A DNA stretch of 5,399 nt from Nitrospinota bacterium. Its GTDB lineage: Bacteria > Nitrospinota_A > JADGAW01. Positions 1 through 5,399 of this stretch are shown here, piece by piece. The position numbers and the translations under genes are program-made. The DNA is taken from assembly GCA_015231815.1 (NCBI GenBank), contig JADGAW010000164.1, forward strand, positions 1 through 5,399, read 5' to 3'. Positions within the stretch are counted from its first letter, which is position 1. Each line of letters starts with the position of its first letter. The notes below the pieces were generated by a model. The model ran no database searches and had not been told where the DNA came from. It worked only from the letters and a program-made list of their open reading frames with translations.

Positions 1-1
1 T

Positions 2-463
2 ATAGCTTTTGGGAGCCAGCAGGGGCATATTGAGTCCGTTGAATGCCTTAGGGATGGTGAAAAAACGAAATTCTACAATAAAGAGGAATTGATAACGATA
101 AAAATTGTTTCTGAAGTTGATGAAACCGTAAAGAACCCCAAAATGCTTTTTATTTTACAGGACACAAAGAAATACAACATATACGGTATAAGGAGCGATG
201 AAACAATTCAATGGGAATTTTCTGAAAACAACAGAAAAAAAGCAACAATGTATTTTCAGTTTAAGGCATCATTGGTTCCGGGAGAATATTCAGTAACACT
301 TGCGTTGCAGGATTATAAATCAGCCAATATTACAACGCTCATCGAACGTCAGACCCATGCAGTTGATTTTGTTATTGTTTCAAAGGGTTTGGAGGAAATT
401 TATGGGGTTGTTGACTTAAAAGCTACCTGTAGTAATTCGATTGTGAATAAGCAGGAAGCATGA
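2..463 (+). CDS. Wzt-like polysaccharide ABC transporter ATP-binding protein, C-terminal domain (5' partial)
   Basis: The frame is open from the first bases of the window to the TGA at 461-463, about 153 residues. An internal TTG at 89 is not a credible start, because family-like sequence (IAFGSQQGHIESVECLRDGEKTKF...) lies upstream of it. The visible part matches the C-terminal beta-sandwich domain of Wzt proteins: an opening FGSxxxxI..V segment, a short turn with DG, then E-L-I-T-I-K-I, a central Y.IYGI.SD block and a closing PGEYSVTLAL strand. In known Wzt/Wzm systems this cytoplasmic domain binds the finished or capped O-polysaccharide and hands it to the membrane exporter. The Walker A/B ATPase domain, which would normally precede it, lies outside the window, so the transporter assignment rests on this domain and on the adjacent glycosyltransferase. 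The stop overlaps the next ATG, indicating one operon. Confidence 0.8.
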   Translation: MAFGSQQGHIESVECLRDGEKTKFYNKEELITIKIVSEVDETVKNPKMLFILQDTKKYNIYGIRSDETIQWEFSENNRKKATMYFQFKASLVPGEYSVTLALQDYKSANITTLIERQTHAVDFVIVSKGLEEIYGVVDLKATCSNSIVNKQEA

Positions 464-1629
464 AAGCCATGAAGGTTGGGATTTTAACCCATTCTATTGA
501 TACCGGAACGGAGGGTGCTGGATTAACCAGTGTTGGAATTGTTACAAAACATTTGGTCGAGAACTTAGTTCAAATTGGTGACCAAGAGGTTGAGTTTGTT
601 TTTATCCATAGCATGAAGATGCCTTCTGAAATATATACTTCACAGGAAGAGATTATTTTTCCCCACAATTTATACAGTTTGACACTTTCCCAAATGAAGG
701 AATTTATCAAAGAGCTTCTATCCAAAGGCATCGACATGCTTCATGTTCCTGATACCGGAAGACATTCCCCGCCCATACCCCTTGCCTTTACAGACAAAAA
801 CATCAAGTTAGTTGCCACAAATCATGGTATGGCAAACTTATCTTTGCCAAATGAACTTTGTGATATTCATGGTTTGAAGGGAAAATTTACTGCTTATAAG
901 GAGTTCTTGAAATGGAGATGGTTTATTGGTAAAAGGCTTACCTCAATGATTGTTAATTCAGAATCTATGAAACAAATTCTTTCGTCAAAATTGTCCATTT
1001 CAAAAGAAAAAGTTCATGTAATTCACCATGGGGTAGGCAAAGAATATACACCATTGAATCCGGAAGTATGCAGAAACAAACTGAAGGAAAAGTATGGAAT
1101 AGATTTTCCTTTTATTTTTCATTTAAGTGCTTATCAGTGTAAAAGAAAGAATATATTTGGACTCCTTGAGGCAATGAAAACTCTTAAGAGCAACGATAAA
1201 CTTGTGGTTGGAGGGAGTAAACCTCCTGAAGTAAAAGAATATGTGGCAAAAAACGGCTTGAAGGAAAAAGTAGTGTTTTCTGGATTTATTGAGGATGATG
1301 ATCTCCCATTGTTTTATTATGCTGCTGATGTTTTTGCTTTTCCATCTTTTTATGAAGGTTTTGGTATGCCTATTATTGAATCAATGGCTTGTGGAACTCC
1401 TGTTTTGACCTCTAATGTTTATTCAATGCCAGAAATCGGAGGCGATGCTGCCCTCTATGTCAATCCTTACAACGTTCATGAAATAACAGCTATTCTCGAT
1501 AAAATTTTATCGAACAAGAAACTACAAAACGAGTTAATTGAGAAAGGCTTGAAAAGGGCAAAAGAATTTAGTTGGAAAAAATGTGCTGAAGAACATTTGA
1601 AGGTATATAAGGCAAGCATGAGAAAATAG
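460..1629 (+). CDS. GT4-family glycosyltransferase (GT-B fold)
   Basis: A 389-residue protein of normal length for a retaining GT-B glycosyltransferase of family GT4 (Glycos_transf_1). The N-terminal half starts KVGILTHSIDTGTEGAG, the acceptor-side Rossmann domain with its glycine-rich loop; NHGMANLSLP (121-130) and VNSESMKQIL (165-174) follow. The nucleotide-sugar half has HLSAYQCKRKN (221-231), where the basic RKN normally contacts the sugar-nucleotide diphosphate, then LVVGGSKPP (249-256). The EX7E motif is intact in YEGFGMPIIESMACGTPV, with E299 and E307. No signal peptide or membrane segment is visible, so it should act in the cytoplasm on a lipid-linked glycan. The start overlaps the preceding stop (ATGA at 460-463). 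AGGA at 453-456 sits only 3 nt from this ATG but 12 nt from the second in-frame ATG at 469, so either start could be used. Donor sugar and linkage cannot be inferred. Confidence 0.92.
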   Translation: MKAMKVGILTHSIDTGTEGAGLTSVGIVTKHLVENLVQIGDQEVEFVFIHSMKMPSEIYTSQEEIIFPHNLYSLTLSQMKEFIKELLSKGIDMLHVPDTGRHSPPIPLAFTDKNIKLVATNHGMANLSLPNELCDIHGLKGKFTAYKEFLKWRWFIGKRLTSMIVNSESMKQILSSKLSISKEKVHVIHHGVGKEYTPLNPEVCRNKLKEKYGIDFPFIFHLSAYQCKRKNIFGLLEAMKTLKSNDKLVVGGSKPPEVKEYVAKNGLKEKVVFSGFIEDDDLPLFYYAADVFAFPSFYEGFGMPIIESMACGTPVLTSNVYSMPEIGGDAALYVNPYNVHEITAILDKILSNKKLQNELIEKGLKRAKEFSWKKCAEEHLKVYKASMRK

Positions 1630-1645
1630 AGTTTTTTTACAATCC

Positions 1646-2488
1646 ATGAATGAAATAATGAAAAAAGATGTAATACTTACCGGATTTCCAAGAGCTGGTA
1701 CAACTTTAAGTGCTACCTTGATCAATATCCTTGAAAACTCTGTGTGCCTCAGTGAACCAGACAGTATCGTAAAAATAATTGAAGAAACAACCTCTGTTGA
1801 AGAATATATTAAAAAACTTGAAGAGGAATATGACAAAACAAGGGAGTTTATTATTGAAAAAGGGGTGGTGATAAACAGGGTACCGGTGAAGGGAGAAACT
1901 CTTACAAACTATTACCAAAGAACAGAAGGTGGAGGTATTGAAGACGTTTTTAAAGTAGGTGATGAAAAAGTTATGGTAAAGGATAATGGTTTTAATTTAG
2001 TTTATAAACACAACGCTCATTTTCTCTCAATTCTTCCTCAATTATTGGAAAAAGAAAGGTTTTCCGTTCTTGTTGTTGTCAGAAACCCCATTTCAGTAAT
2101 TAAATCCTGGAGATCTTTACATATTCCCATTAGCGAGGGACGAATGCCCGCAGGAGAAAAATATTGGCCTGAGCTTAGAACTATTGCAGAGTCAAATAAG
2201 GATGTTCTCACAAAGCAGGTGGAAATTTATGAATTAATAAGTAAAAGAATTCTTACATTTAAAGAACATGTTGAAATTGTTTATTACGAAGATATTCTTA
2301 AGCAAAACAGCTTGTATGAAAAGGTTTTTTGCCAGAAATCAGTTACGTCATTACCGGAAATAAAAAATCAGAATAAAAGCGAGCATTACAACCATAACGA
2401 GACCGAAACAATCTTAAATAAACTCAAAGAAGTCGGAGATTGGACGTTTAAGCTTTACGAAAACCCCGAACAATATTTCCAAGGTTAG
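1646..2488 (+). CDS. PAPS-dependent sulfotransferase family protein
   Basis: A 280-residue protein with the two PAPS-binding signatures of the sulfotransferase superfamily. Near the N-terminus, GFPRAGTTLSATLIN (13-27) is the P-loop-like 5'-phosphosulfate loop. VVVRNPISVIKSWRS (143-157) is the 3'-phosphate site, with R146 and S154 in the expected places. LSEPDS (35-40) and VYYEDIL (212-218) are also typical of bacterial members. The family transfers sulfate from PAPS to a hydroxyl or amine. With a Wzt-type exporter and a GT4 enzyme upstream, a sugar hydroxyl of a surface polysaccharide is the likeliest acceptor, but that is inferred from context. The gene starts 16 nt after the glycosyltransferase stop. 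No convincing Shine-Dalgarno precedes the ATG at 1646 or the in-frame ATG at 1658, so the exact start is uncertain. The stop codon lies inside a hairpin. A non-sulfating P-loop relative cannot be excluded. Confidence 0.85.
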   Translation: MNEIMKKDVILTGFPRAGTTLSATLINILENSVCLSEPDSIVKIIEETTSVEEYIKKLEEEYDKTREFIIEKGVVINRVPVKGETLTNYYQRTEGGGIEDVFKVGDEKVMVKDNGFNLVYKHNAHFLSILPQLLEKERFSVLVVVRNPISVIKSWRSLHIPISEGRMPAGEKYWPELRTIAESNKDVLTKQVEIYELISKRILTFKEHVEIVYYEDILKQNSLYEKVFCQKSVTSLPEIKNQNKSEHYNHNETETILNKLKEVGDWTFKLYENPEQYFQG

Positions 2489-2501
2489 CTGCTTAACCTT
2501 G
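2480..2501 (+). terminator. Hairpin at the end of the glycan operon, possible transcription terminator
   Basis: CAAGGTTA (2480-2487) pairs perfectly with TAACCTTG (2494-2501) around a six-base loop, GCTGCT. The sulfotransferase TAG stop (2486-2488) straddles the stem and loop. The position, between two convergent genes, suits a terminator. However, neither side is followed by a clear T-run, so it is not a textbook intrinsic terminator and could instead be an mRNA-stabilising 3' hairpin. A weaker short dyad (AGCC/GGCT, about 2522-2533) lies just downstream. Confidence 0.4.
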
Positions 2502-2570
2502 AATAATCTCTAATTACCGAGAGCCATGTGGCTGGGAGGTAAATTTAGGTTGGGAGTTAGACCCTCTTTC

Positions 2571-3395
2571 TTAACCTTTCTTTTGTAATAAGGCACTCAG
2601 GTAAATTAAATCTCCCCGAACAAATTGATTATGTATTTCGGTGTCTTTTACTCCGGCAAAGGTCTTCACTTCTTTTCTGAGAAATTGAGGTACATGTTTT
2701 TCTATTAGATCGACCTTCATGGCATTGGTTAACTCAAGTGCTTTAATAACGTTGGGGGTAATATTTTCGATATCCAGTAATTCAAGGGGAGATTCTTTCA
2801 GTTGTTGCTTAAAGGTCTCAACATCCGGTAAGTCTCTATAGTCAGCCAAACAAAAATATCCTCCTGGTCTGAGAACCCGTTCAACTTCCTGAAGAAAAAC
2901 TGGCATTAAAGGGTAGTGGTGGGATGACTCAATGTTTAAAGCAACATCAAATGATTGATTGTCAAAAGGAAGTTTTTCTGCATCTCCCTGCTTATAGGTT
3001 AGATGGGGTGGCTTGTGATTCTTTTTGCAAAGGTTAATGGCATTTTCTGATAGGTCAACACCTGTCATTGAACGGACCTGTTGTGTACGAGCAATCCATT
3101 CACTGCCTCCTCCTCGTCCACTGCCAACTTCCAGAACATCTTTGTCTATGACATCTGTCTGTCCCAAAGTATAGGCGTATAGATTAATAAAAAAACGATT
3201 TCTATCATCAATGTCCAAGAGTTTTGGAGCAAATTCGGAATTATCAAAACAATATCCATAATTCATAAAAAACCATTCATCAGCAGGAAACCTCCATGCG
3301 AGGAAGCCATATAATGTGCGCCAAAGAGCCTTTCTTACTTGAGGAAAACGGCGTTCAATTTTAAAAAAACCATCAATTAACGCTTGAGAGGTCAT
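2571..3395 (-). CDS. Class I SAM-dependent methyltransferase, similar to lipid O-methyltransferases (Rv2952-like)
   Basis: A 274-residue class I (Rossmann) methyltransferase. Motif I is DVLEVGSGRGGGSEW (86-100), the acidic residue binding the SAM ribose is D114 in TGVDLS, GDAEKLPFDNQSFDVALN (137-154) covers motifs II-III, and VLRPGGYFCLADYR (174-187) is the post-III strand. The region before motif I (DEWFFMNYGYCFD, then NRFFINLYAYT) and the block IESSHHYP...FLQEVERVLRPGGYF resemble, from memory, the mycobacterial phthiotriolone and phenolphthiotriolone dimycocerosate methyltransferase Rv2952 and related fatty-acid O-methyltransferases. That points to a hydroxylated lipid rather than a small metabolite as substrate; this is inference. 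The ATG overlaps the stop of the upstream hydroxylase (ATGA) and follows a good Shine-Dalgarno, so the start is well supported. It converges with the sulfotransferase across an 82-nt gap. No membrane segment is evident. Confidence 0.87.
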   Translation of the reverse strand: MTSQALIDGFFKIERRFPQVRKALWRTLYGFLAWRFPADEWFFMNYGYCFDNSEFAPKLLDIDDRNRFFINLYAYTLGQTDVIDKDVLEVGSGRGGGSEWIARTQQVRSMTGVDLSENAINLCKKNHKPPHLTYKQGDAEKLPFDNQSFDVALNIESSHHYPLMPVFLQEVERVLRPGGYFCLADYRDLPDVETFKQQLKESPLELLDIENITPNVIKALELTNAMKVDLIEKHVPQFLRKEVKTFAGVKDTEIHNQFVRGDLIYLSALLQKKG

Positions 3396-3937
3396 GACTC
3401 ACCACCTTTCGATGATGCGAAGGTTCCTAAACAATGATCTGCTAGGTTTATTGTTAGGGGACCACCAAAGGCATAGTTTTTTGCTTTCATAAAGGGCTCG
3501 AAACATCCAACTTCAGCTTTAAAACTATGGTGAGTTCGATGTAGTTTTCTGCTTTTTACAAACCAGGTGTATCGTATCATCCAGGGGTTTTTACTGTCAT
3601 ATTGATCATGTACATAATGGGTAAAAGTGGCAACTATTGCACCTTCGCCGATAAAAACCCAAGCAATCCAGTCAACAAAAAGAAAATGATACACAGCAAA
3701 AAAGGAGAGGGTCAGTAATGTCCAAACCATGTACTCAACAAATGTGAGAAAATCGAGCTTGTAATTTGACACATAATCTATTCGATGGTGAGCCTTAAGG
3801 TGAATTAAATAAAAAGGAATTCCCACTATTCTTTGGTGCAAAATAAAATGTATTAACCATATACTGAATAAATTTACTATATGTGCGATGATGAAAACCA
3901 CAGTTCCGTTGAATAGGTTAAACTCAATCGATAGCAT
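3392..3937 (-). CDS. Fatty acid hydroxylase / sterol desaturase family membrane protein
   Basis: A 181-residue hydrophobic protein carrying the histidine clusters of the membrane di-iron fatty-acid hydroxylase/sterol-desaturase superfamily: H30-FIL-H34, H46-LKA-H50-H51, H107-YV-H110 and H133-RT-H136-H137. A further H168 lies in the C-terminal tail. Hydrophobic stretches at about 8-34 and 66-104 would be membrane-spanning, placing the histidine clusters on one face of the membrane. Enzymes of this family use a di-iron centre and O2 to hydroxylate or desaturate lipids. The protein is short for the family but has all the usual clusters, so it is probably intact. The ATG at 3937 is preceded by GGGGGA (3941-3946) at a tight 3-nt spacing. 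The gene is first in a two-gene unit with the methyltransferase, which suggests that the hydroxyl it adds may be methylated. The exact substrate is unknown; carotenoid-hydroxylase-like activity is an alternative. Confidence 0.85.
   Translation of the reverse strand: MLSIEFNLFNGTVVFIIAHIVNLFSIWLIHFILHQRIVGIPFYLIHLKAHHRIDYVSNYKLDFLTFVEYMVWTLLTLSFFAVYHFLFVDWIAWVFIGEGAIVATFTHYVHDQYDSKNPWMIRYTWFVKSRKLHRTHHSFKAEVGCFEPFMKAKNYAFGGPLTINLADHCLGTFASSKGGES
3398..3407 (-). promoter_or_regulatory. Ribosome binding site for the methyltransferase, inside the hydroxylase gene
   Basis: Read on the minus strand, AGGTGGTGAG lies within the last codons of the hydroxylase (encoding KGGE). AGGTGG ends 6 nt before the methyltransferase ATG at 3395. 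Together with the ATGA stop/start overlap, this supports translational coupling and fixes the methyltransferase start. Confidence 0.6.
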
Positions 3938-3984
3938 AAATCCCCCAAAATAAAATTTGAAATGTAAGAATTAAGGTGTTATTA

Positions 3985-3992
3985 CAAAGATA
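3985..3992 (-). promoter_or_regulatory. Possible Bacteroidota-type -7 element (TAnnTTTG)
   Basis: TATCTTTG on the minus strand matches the Bacteroidota -7 consensus and lies about 48 nt before the hydroxylase start, a sensible leader length. The expected -33 TTTG is not clear: only a T-rich run is present there. It is relevant only if the host belongs to that phylum, which is not established. Confidence 0.2.
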
Positions 3993-4060
3993 AAAAGAGT
4001 ATTCACGTAAAAAATATAATTTTTAAAGTACATTTATCCCTTTAGTTCACATTTATTTAT

Positions 4061-4073
4061 GAGAATGTTCTCA
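4061..4073 (+). repeat. Dyad repeat copy A (GAGAATGTTCTCA)
   Basis: GAGAA and TTCTC form a perfect inverted repeat around a central TG; the flanking T4060 and A4073 extend it by one pair. It shares 11 of 13 bases with copy C. It lies downstream of the candidate start site near 4144, a position where a repressor could act as a roadblock. Confidence 0.4.
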
Positions 4074-4150
4074 GAAGAGAAAACTGTTTATTTTTATATA
4101 TAATTTCTTATAAATATTATATTTTTACTTAAAATTTTAATCTGTGTTAA

Positions 4151-4179
4151 ATTATACACTGAATAACCGTGAAGTTGAA
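4151..4179 (-). promoter_or_regulatory. Candidate sigma-70-type promoter for the hydroxylase-methyltransferase unit
   Basis: On the minus strand a perfect TATAAT (4156-4151) follows a weak -35-like TTCAAC (4179-4174) at 17 nt. Transcription would start near 4144, giving a leader of roughly 200 nt before the hydroxylase ATG. The -35 overlaps one of the dyad repeats. In DNA this AT-rich a TATAAT can arise by chance, so support is modest. Confidence 0.35.
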
Positions 4180-4191
4180 AATGTTTTCTCA
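4177..4191 (+). repeat. Dyad repeat copy B (GAAAATGTTTTCTCA)
   Basis: GAAAA and TTTTC form a perfect inverted repeat around a central TG, followed by the TCTCAG ending also seen in copy A; relative to A it has two extra T residues. It overlaps the candidate minus-strand -35 element. Confidence 0.35.
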
Positions 4192-4210
4192 GCAAATGTT
4201 AAAAAACGAG

Positions 4211-4223
4211 GAAATTGTTCTCA
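4211..4223 (+). repeat. Dyad repeat copy C (GAAATTGTTCTCA)
   Basis: This copy has the same 13-base frame as copy A, differing at positions 3 and 5, which weakens the dyad. It lies about 20 nt beyond copy B, upstream of the candidate promoter on the minus strand. Confidence 0.3.
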
Positions 4224-4322
4224 TTAACGTTTAAGCTTTAAGAAAAAGATATTTCAGTTTAGAGGTCAAAGAAATAATACCTTTAATGTCATGCTCAAAC
4301 ATAATTTTTCTCTTTTTCTCCA

Positions 4323-5231
4323 TTAAACAGAACTCTTTGCAATCGTTCCATATATCTTCGTGAATTTTTGATGTTCTATAAGTTCCAGTTGCCCCATTCT
4401 TTTAGATGAGAGGTTGGCAAGAAGCTTGAAAAGGGGTTTATTGCCATTGCCGATGTCCTTTACAAAACTCCGGTACATTGTGCTCGGTAAGGAAAAAAAT
4501 GATTTATACGCTTGTTCCATCTCACTCATTATGTCGATTGAAGAAAATTTCTCAAAATGTACTACGGGAAACTTTAAGGTGTAATATTCCCAGTCCTTGG
4601 GGTAACTCTTTAATGGCAATCGATTCTCTTCATCCAGTTTTTTATACACCTTCGTTCCTGGCAGGGGTGTTAGTAACATCATAACGATTACGTCTATTCC
4701 TAACTGTTTTGCCTCTTCGGAAACGTTACGTCCTATTCCTGGTGAATCGGAATCCAATCCTATAATAAAACTTCCGGCAATGGAAATACCGTATTTATGT
4801 ATTCTGTCAATTGTTGCAACCATTTTGTCTGAACTTCTTATGGAAAATTTTTTGTTTAGCTCAACAAGTCCTTCTTTGCTGTTTGATTCAAATCCAATTA
4901 AGAATCCAATACAGCCAGCTTTTTGTGCCAGTTCCAGAAATTCCTCGTCATCTCCACAGTTAATGGTCGTTTGTGCAACCCATTTCTTTCCCAGATTTGC
5001 TTGAATCATCGCTCGTAATAGCGTCTTCGCACGTTCTATATGTTCTGGTCGAGTACCGATAAAGTTGTCATCAACGATAAGAAGGTGTTTGTTGGGAATT
5101 CTTTTAAACTCTTCAATAACCTGTTCAATGGGGCGCTTTCGATATCTGGCACCGTTGTATGCAGTAACACTACAAAAACTGCAATTGAGGGGGCATCCTC
5201 TGGTGGTTTGAATAGAGCCCCAAAAATATTT
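4323..5231 (-). CDS. B12-binding-type radical SAM protein, truncated at its N-terminus
   Basis: The frame runs from codon 5231-5229 to the TAA at 4325-4323, about 302 residues, and is blocked upstream by an in-frame TAA at 5234-5232. It begins KYFWGSIQTTRGCPLNCSFC. The CX3CX2C cluster (cysteines encoded at 5195-5193, 5183-5181 and 5174-5172) binds the 4Fe-4S of radical SAM enzymes. The sequence continues through RYRKRPIEQVIEE, LLIVDDNFIG, GFLIGFES, ISIAGSFIIGLDSDS and LLTPLPGTKVYKKL. The tail WEYYTLKFPVVHFEKFSS...AYKSFFS resembles the DUF4070-like end of cobalamin-dependent family members. Such proteins normally have about 150-200 more residues, including a B12-binding domain, before the cluster; here none is present, and no ATG, GTG or TTG lies upstream of the motif. 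The first ATG, at 5009, would delete the cluster and cannot give a working enzyme. The gene is either broken here or split by an assembly join. The reaction (methylation or another radical chemistry) is unknown. Confidence 0.85.
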   Translation of the reverse strand, partial: KYFWGSIQTTRGCPLNCSFCSVTAYNGARYRKRPIEQVIEEFKRIPNKHLLIVDDNFIGTRPEHIERAKTLLRAMIQANLGKKWVAQTTINCGDDEEFLELAQKAGCIGFLIGFESNSKEGLVELNKKFSIRSSDKMVATIDRIHKYGISIAGSFIIGLDSDSPGIGRNVSEEAKQLGIDVIVMMLLTPLPGTKVYKKLDEENRLPLKSYPKDWEYYTLKFPVVHFEKFSSIDIMSEMEQAYKSFFSLPSTMYRSFVKDIGNGNKPLFKLLANLSSKRMGQLELIEHQKFTKIYGTIAKSSV

Positions 5232-5233
5232 TT
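5222..5233. other. Palindrome at the coding-strand switch (candidate rearrangement or chimera junction)
   Basis: AAAAATATTTTT is a perfect 12-bp palindrome. Recognisable radical SAM sequence on the minus strand extends into it (K-Y-F are encoded here) and stops at the TAA at 5234-5232, while an open + strand frame continues from it. A short palindrome exactly where coding switches strand is typical of fold-back inversions and of amplification or assembly chimeras. Confidence 0.5.
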
Positions 5234-5399
5234 AATAAAGTCCGTTCTCTCGAAAATGAAATGTTTAATGAAGGCAGAAATGTTATAGAAGAAAGTTTGA
5301 GTAAGATAAAGCATTCCTTATCGAAAGAAGAAATTTCTTTAAAAGTATCTCACTTTATGAAAAATGGTGATGATACTGTTATCAATTCAAGTCACATAC
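5231..5399 (+). CDS. Partial reading frame, possibly universal stress protein (UspA-like) fragment
   Basis: An open + strand frame of 56 codons runs off the window end. It reads FNKVRSLENEMFNEGRNVIE, then a helix-like ESLSKIKHSLSKEEISLKV and SHFMKNGDDTVINSSHI. The pattern of a charged amphipathic helix, an I-x-L-K-V strand and then a G-D turn followed by a hydrophobic helix start resembles the middle-to-late part of UspA domains, where a GDP..I motif precedes the DLIVMG strand. This is a weak impression, not a firm match. The frame has a TAG at 5213-5215 upstream; its first ATG is at 5261, without a ribosome binding site, and the N-terminal strand and DGS-type loop of UspA are absent. If real, it is cut at both ends: by the junction near 5231 and by the window end. 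Confidence 0.4.

Larger units (their letters stand above)
3938..4322. other. AT-rich intergenic region upstream of the hydroxylase
   Basis: This 385-nt stretch lies between the radical SAM stop and the hydroxylase start, both on the minus strand. It is far more AT-rich than the flanking genes, especially 4081-4140. It contains candidate promoters and three related dyads, listed separately. Only very short reading frames occur, such as a 17-codon + strand frame from the ATG at 4182, without a ribosome binding site. No RNA gene is recognisable, and no strong hairpin with a T-run follows the radical SAM stop. Confidence 0.7.

Noticed and set aside
1534..1918. Two minus-strand open frames (1534-1836 and 1706-1918)
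   Set aside because: They lie opposite the glycosyltransferase end and the sulfotransferase, give low-complexity Phe/Ser-rich translations and show no family features, so they are shadows of the coding strand.
4081..4140. Extremely AT-rich tract considered as a replication origin or attachment site
   Set aside because: There are no iterons, DnaA boxes, integrase gene or flanking direct repeats in view; AT-richness alone is typical of promoter regions in such a genome.
4065..4235. Short plus-strand frames from ATGs at 4066 and 4182, both starting Met-Phe-Ser
   Set aside because: The shared start merely reflects the dyad repeats. The frames are under 20 codons and lack ribosome binding sites.
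4478..5004. Plus-strand open frames at 4478-4684 and 4780-5004
   Set aside because: Both are antisense to a well-recognised radical SAM coding region and have no ribosome binding site or recognisable motif.
5036..5314. Open frames crossing the junction (5036-5314 minus and 5040-5288 plus)
   Set aside because: They overlap the radical SAM cluster-motif region in other frames and look like no known family. The minus-strand frame also does not supply the missing B12-binding N-terminus of the radical SAM protein, so a simple frameshift does not explain the truncation.

Overview
The window is AT-rich bacterial DNA. It most likely comes from a Gram-negative organism, because it opens with the end of a Wzt-type polysaccharide-export ATPase followed by cell-surface glycan genes. 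The taxon cannot be fixed from the sequence. A low-GC member of the Desulfobacterota, Planctomycetota or Bacteroidota would fit, but I see no decisive marker. There are no rRNA or tRNA genes, CRISPR arrays or insertion sequences.

Region 1 (positions 1-2488, + strand) is a tightly packed glycan operon. It holds the C-terminal glycan-recognition domain of a Wzt-like ABC transporter ATPase (cut by the window start), then a GT-B/GT4 glycosyltransferase whose ATG overlaps the Wzt stop codon by 4 nt, then, 16 nt further on, a PAPS-dependent sulfotransferase. Together they suggest synthesis, sulfation and ABC-dependent export of a surface polysaccharide. The operon ends in a hairpin that contains the sulfotransferase stop codon.

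Region 2 (2571-3937, - strand, convergent with region 1) is a two-gene unit: a membrane fatty-acid hydroxylase/sterol-desaturase-family protein, translationally coupled by an ATGA overlap to a class I SAM methyltransferase. From memory, the methyltransferase resembles mycobacterial lipid O-methyltransferases of the Rv2952 type. A hydroxylate-then-O-methylate lipid pathway is a reasonable inference.

Region 3 (3938-4322) is a very AT-rich intergenic stretch upstream of the hydroxylase. It contains a candidate minus-strand promoter and three copies of an imperfect dyad close to GARAWTGTTCTCA, which together look like a possible operator region.

Region 4 (4323-5399) is the most unusual part. A minus-strand radical SAM gene of the cobalamin-binding type reads back through its intact CPLNCSFC cluster motif and then meets a stop codon at 5232-5234, with no start codon and no N-terminal domain. 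From the same point a different reading frame opens on the + strand and runs off the window; it weakly resembles the second half of a universal stress protein. The switch falls on a perfect 12-bp palindrome (5222-5233). Two head-to-head genes, both lacking their beginnings, indicate either a real inversion/deletion breakpoint or a chimeric assembly or amplification join.
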